A DNA stretch of 7,222 nt, from assembly GCA_016462305.1 (NCBI GenBank), contig JAEMTM010000091.1:1-7222 (forward strand), in the 5' to 3' direction. This document shows, in pieces, positions 5,230 through 7,222 of this stretch (its first letter is position 1; each line of letters starts with the position of its first letter). The notes beneath the pieces were generated by a model. The model was not told where the DNA came from. It saw only the letters and a list, made by a program, of their open reading frames with translations, and did not search any database. The stretch is from Sphingomonadaceae bacterium. GTDB lineage: Bacteria; Pseudomonadota; Alphaproteobacteria; Sphingomonadales; Sphingomonadaceae. Made by a program: the position numbers and the translations under genes.

Positions 5230-5820
5230 TTGAAACATTTTATCTTCGTAGCATTAGCAGCTGGAGCGTTGAGCAACGCGTCCGTAACGGCTCAACCGAC
5301 CGACAACAGCTTTGCCGTCGAAGGAGCAGGGCGTCTGAATTGTTTGGCCTTTAACTCTGCGCGGGAAAATAAAGCATCTGCAGAATATCAGCGTATGATA
5401 GGTTTTGTAGAAGGCTATCTCAGCGCAGCAAATCGTTATGAACCCAACACTTTTGATCTCACGCCATGGCATAACGCAGCGGCGTTTGACATTATATTAA
5501 AGTCTCATTGTGCAGCCAACACAAAGGATACTCTTATAAGTGTAGTTCAACGTATGGTCACTGGACTTAGACCTATCCGAGTTGCCCAATTCTCCCCAAT
5601 GGTCGAAGTGGGTGATGATGTTCACAAGACCGTTGTTTACGAGACAATACTTCGCAGATCCCAAGCCGCGCTTAAACTACGCGGCCTCTATAAGGGCGAG
5701 GAAAACGGAAAGTTTACGCCAGAAACACGCAATGCGATCCTAGCATTTCAGCGTCAAAGTTCGCTGGAAGCGACCGGCGTACCCGATCCCGCTACGTTAT
5801 GGACTCTTCTCAATCCCTGA
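5230..5820 (+). CDS. Exported protein with two-cysteine domain and C-terminal peptidoglycan-binding domain
   Basis: A 196-residue protein from the preferred TTG start at 5230. The signal peptide ends VTA (19-21), with cleavage before Q22. Residues about 32-110 form an alpha-helical domain with C38 and C94, probably disulphide-linked, and the patterns AFNSAR (40-45) and VEGYLSAAN (60-68). This resembles small periplasmic proteins of the Rap1a/Tai or HdeA-like type, though that is a weak assignment. Residues about 137-194 match a PG_binding_1-type domain: SQAALKLRGLY (144-154), then G160, F162, T166, AILAFQ (169-174) and a final W191. Such domains bind peptidoglycan. The Pseudomonas fapABCDEF operon has no equivalent gene, so this is an added component between the E and F positions, possibly anchoring the outer-membrane complex to the cell wall. 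The gap to the preceding gene is 35 bp and to the next 41 bp. Confidence 0.8.
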   Translation: MKHFIFVALAAGALSNASVTAQPTDNSFAVEGAGRLNCLAFNSARENKASAEYQRMIGFVEGYLSAANRYEPNTFDLTPWHNAAAFDIILKSHCAANTKDTLISVVQRMVTGLRPIRVAQFSPMVEVGDDVHKTVVYETILRRSQAALKLRGLYKGEENGKFTPETRNAILAFQRQSSLEATGVPDPATLWTLLNP

Positions 5821-5847
5821 TCATCAACGGTGCTCGTGTAAACCAAG

Positions 5848-5854
5848 AAGGAGG
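5848..5854 (+). promoter_or_regulatory. Consensus ribosome-binding site that fixes ATG 5862
   Basis: AAGGAGG lies seven bases before ATG 5862, an ideal spacing. An in-frame ATG at 5799 lies inside the preceding gene and would add 21 residues that destroy the signal peptide, so 5862 is the true start. Confidence 0.85.
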
Positions 5855-5861
5855 TTACAAT

Positions 5862-7217
5862 ATGCGGAAGAAAGTCAAAATATATCCAACAGCCCTTGCA
5901 GTTTCAGGTTTGATTTTAGGCATACCGGCAACAGCGTCAGCCCAGGAGCGACCAACGCAAGAAAGTGAAACTGACGCTGAAATTGCATATCTACGTAATC
6001 AGTTGACAGAGCTGCAAGCGCGCGAAGCCGAAGCACGACAGCGTGCTGAAGCGCTGGAAACCCGCCTATCACGCCTAGAACAATTTGGATCAAATCCAAT
6101 TTCTGAGGGTGAAGCGGAAGACATTCGCGGTCGGTTCGCAATTGAACAATCTTTTGCTCAACCTTCCGACCGTAGTTTTATTGGGGTCAATCGCGCCATT
6201 GGCATTCAGGCAAATCAGGAAGCTGACCAGAGTGCAGTCGGAGGCGGTGATCGAAAGGCACCTGCGCCAACGTTGGCGCAAGAGGATGTAACCCGTCAAC
6301 AACAAGGCGCATTTGGTCGCCGATTGGGTGCAGAACTCGGAATGTCTTACACGCATTTCGACAATGCAAGGATAAATCTTGATGGGTTTCTGGCGCTTGA
6401 TGCGATTTTTCTAGGCAGCATCAGCATTGATCGGATTAACGCTGACATTTTTACGCTCGAGCCTTCAATAGATTTGGGTCTTACTGACCGCCTTTTTGTC
6501 GACGCTAGTTTCCCATTGTTGTCACGCATTTCAAATTTTCAATCTGGGGGGGCAGGAGGATCGGCTGCGGGGCTTGCTGAGACAACCATTCGGGGAGCCG
6601 GTATAGGAGATGCAAGCATTGGATTAAGCTATCGGCTGTTACCTGAAAGTCTCAGCACGCCCGACGTTGTTTTTAATACACGGGTAAAGTTCCCAACGGG
6701 CAGACATCCCTTCGGCATAGGGTTTACAGAAGTGGTCGGCACGGAGGGCAATTTGTCGGTGCCAGATCGACTGTCTTTCGGAACAGGAGTCTATGGTGCA
6801 TCTCTCGGCCTATCAGCCTTAAAAACGCTAGACCCCTTGGTAGTTTTTGGCAGCTTTACCTATTTTCACAATTTCAGTCGGAACTTCGATGATATTGACG
6901 AAATTCCAGGCGACCAACCGGGCCGGGTAAAGATCGGCAACGCTTACCAGTTAGGCGCAGGTCTGGCATTCGCACTTAATGATAAGTCAAGTATTTCAAT
7001 GTCTTACACGCAGCGCATAGTAGAGCGTACCAGCCTAACCCCTGAAAATCGCGATCAGCGGACCGTCGTGGGCAGTCAAGCTAATGTCGCGCTGATGAAT
7101 ATCGGTGCAACCTTTTCGCTCGAAAAGAACCTATCGCTTGTAGCGAACGTTGGTGTGGGGCTAACCGATGACAGCCCTGACATGGCTATAAGTGTGCGGA
7201 TTCCGTTTCGCTTTTAA
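5862..7217 (+). CDS. Outer-membrane beta-barrel protein with N-terminal coiled coil (FapF-like)
   Basis: A 451-residue outer-membrane protein. The signal peptide ends ATASA, cleaved before Q28. Residues about 40-73 form a clean five-heptad coiled coil with I41, L44, L48, L51, A58, A62, L65, L69 and L72 at core positions, predicting a trimer or other oligomer. A Gln/Gly/Pro-rich linker (about 75-152) leads to a barrel from about 155 to the end, with alternating beta segments, GIGDASIGLSYRLL (247-260) and VKFPTGR (275-281), and the terminal Phe typical of outer-membrane proteins (ending RIPFRF). The GIGD and PTG patterns recall the Phenol_MetA_deg-type transporter family. FapF, the export pore of the Pseudomonas amyloid, has the same plan: an N-terminal coiled coil followed by a 12-stranded barrel, in trimers. 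I infer that this is the export channel for the two repeat proteins. The last bases, AAGGAAG (7216-7222), overlap the stop and could be the ribosome-binding site of a further gene. Confidence 0.85.
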   Translation: MRKKVKIYPTALAVSGLILGIPATASAQERPTQESETDAEIAYLRNQLTELQAREAEARQRAEALETRLSRLEQFGSNPISEGEAEDIRGRFAIEQSFAQPSDRSFIGVNRAIGIQANQEADQSAVGGGDRKAPAPTLAQEDVTRQQQGAFGRRLGAELGMSYTHFDNARINLDGFLALDAIFLGSISIDRINADIFTLEPSIDLGLTDRLFVDASFPLLSRISNFQSGGAGGSAAGLAETTIRGAGIGDASIGLSYRLLPESLSTPDVVFNTRVKFPTGRHPFGIGFTEVVGTEGNLSVPDRLSFGTGVYGASLGLSALKTLDPLVVFGSFTYFHNFSRNFDDIDEIPGDQPGRVKIGNAYQLGAGLAFALNDKSSISMSYTQRIVERTSLTPENRDQRTVVGSQANVALMNIGATFSLEKNLSLVANVGVGLTDDSPDMAISVRIPFRF

Positions 7218-7222
7218 GGAAG

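Noticed and set aside
5799..5861. Earlier ATG start (5799) for the outer-membrane barrel gene
   Set aside because: It would place 21 non-signal residues before the signal peptide, overlaps the preceding gene and lacks a ribosome-binding site, whereas ATG 5862 has a consensus site at ideal spacing.

Overview
This 7.2-kb window reads as one plus-strand gene block from a Gram-negative bacterium, most likely an alphaproteobacterium of the Sphingomonadales type. That guess rests on the style of the LuxR-type regulator, the two-cysteine domain with a GYLSAAN-like motif in the sixth operon gene, and a moderate GC content judged by eye; it is not proven. No tRNA, rRNA, CRISPR array, transposase or phage gene is visible.

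Layout. Positions 1-436 are AT-rich non-coding DNA with short repeats, dyads and a possible promoter. A LuxR/GerE-type regulator follows (437-1090). The next 261 bp hold a perfect 23-bp tandem duplication and, further down, a perfect AT-rich inverted repeat that could be an operator. From 1352 to the end runs a tight set of seven genes, all encoding exported proteins: a small secreted protein (1352-1843), a secreted three-repeat protein (1840-2463), a larger three-repeat protein (2492-3520), a C39-like cysteine-protease lipoprotein (3599-4342), an exported protein of unknown family (4355-5194), an exported protein with a C-terminal peptidoglycan-binding domain (5230-5820), and an outer-membrane beta-barrel protein with an N-terminal coiled coil (5862-7217). 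A ribosome-binding-like sequence right after the last stop suggests the operon continues beyond the window.

Interpretation. The order small exported protein / minor repeat subunit / major repeat subunit / C39 peptidase / exported protein / coiled-coil outer-membrane barrel matches, position by position, the fapABCDEF functional-amyloid operon of Pseudomonas. The two subunits share a 25-residue repeat, three copies each, with invariant Ser-Gly, Asn, Gly and Asn positions, which resembles the three-repeat, two-linker design of FapB and FapC. I therefore read the window as a divergent Fap-like functional-amyloid secretion and assembly locus. It carries a dedicated LuxR-type regulator and an extra peptidoglycan-binding component, and the major subunit has no cysteine. 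The likely division of labour is: barrel as outer-membrane export channel, periplasmic lipoprotein protease for processing or gating, peptidoglycan-binding protein for anchoring, minor subunit as nucleator and major subunit as fibre. The architecture is seen directly; the Fap assignment rests on knowledge of that family and on inference, since no database search was possible.
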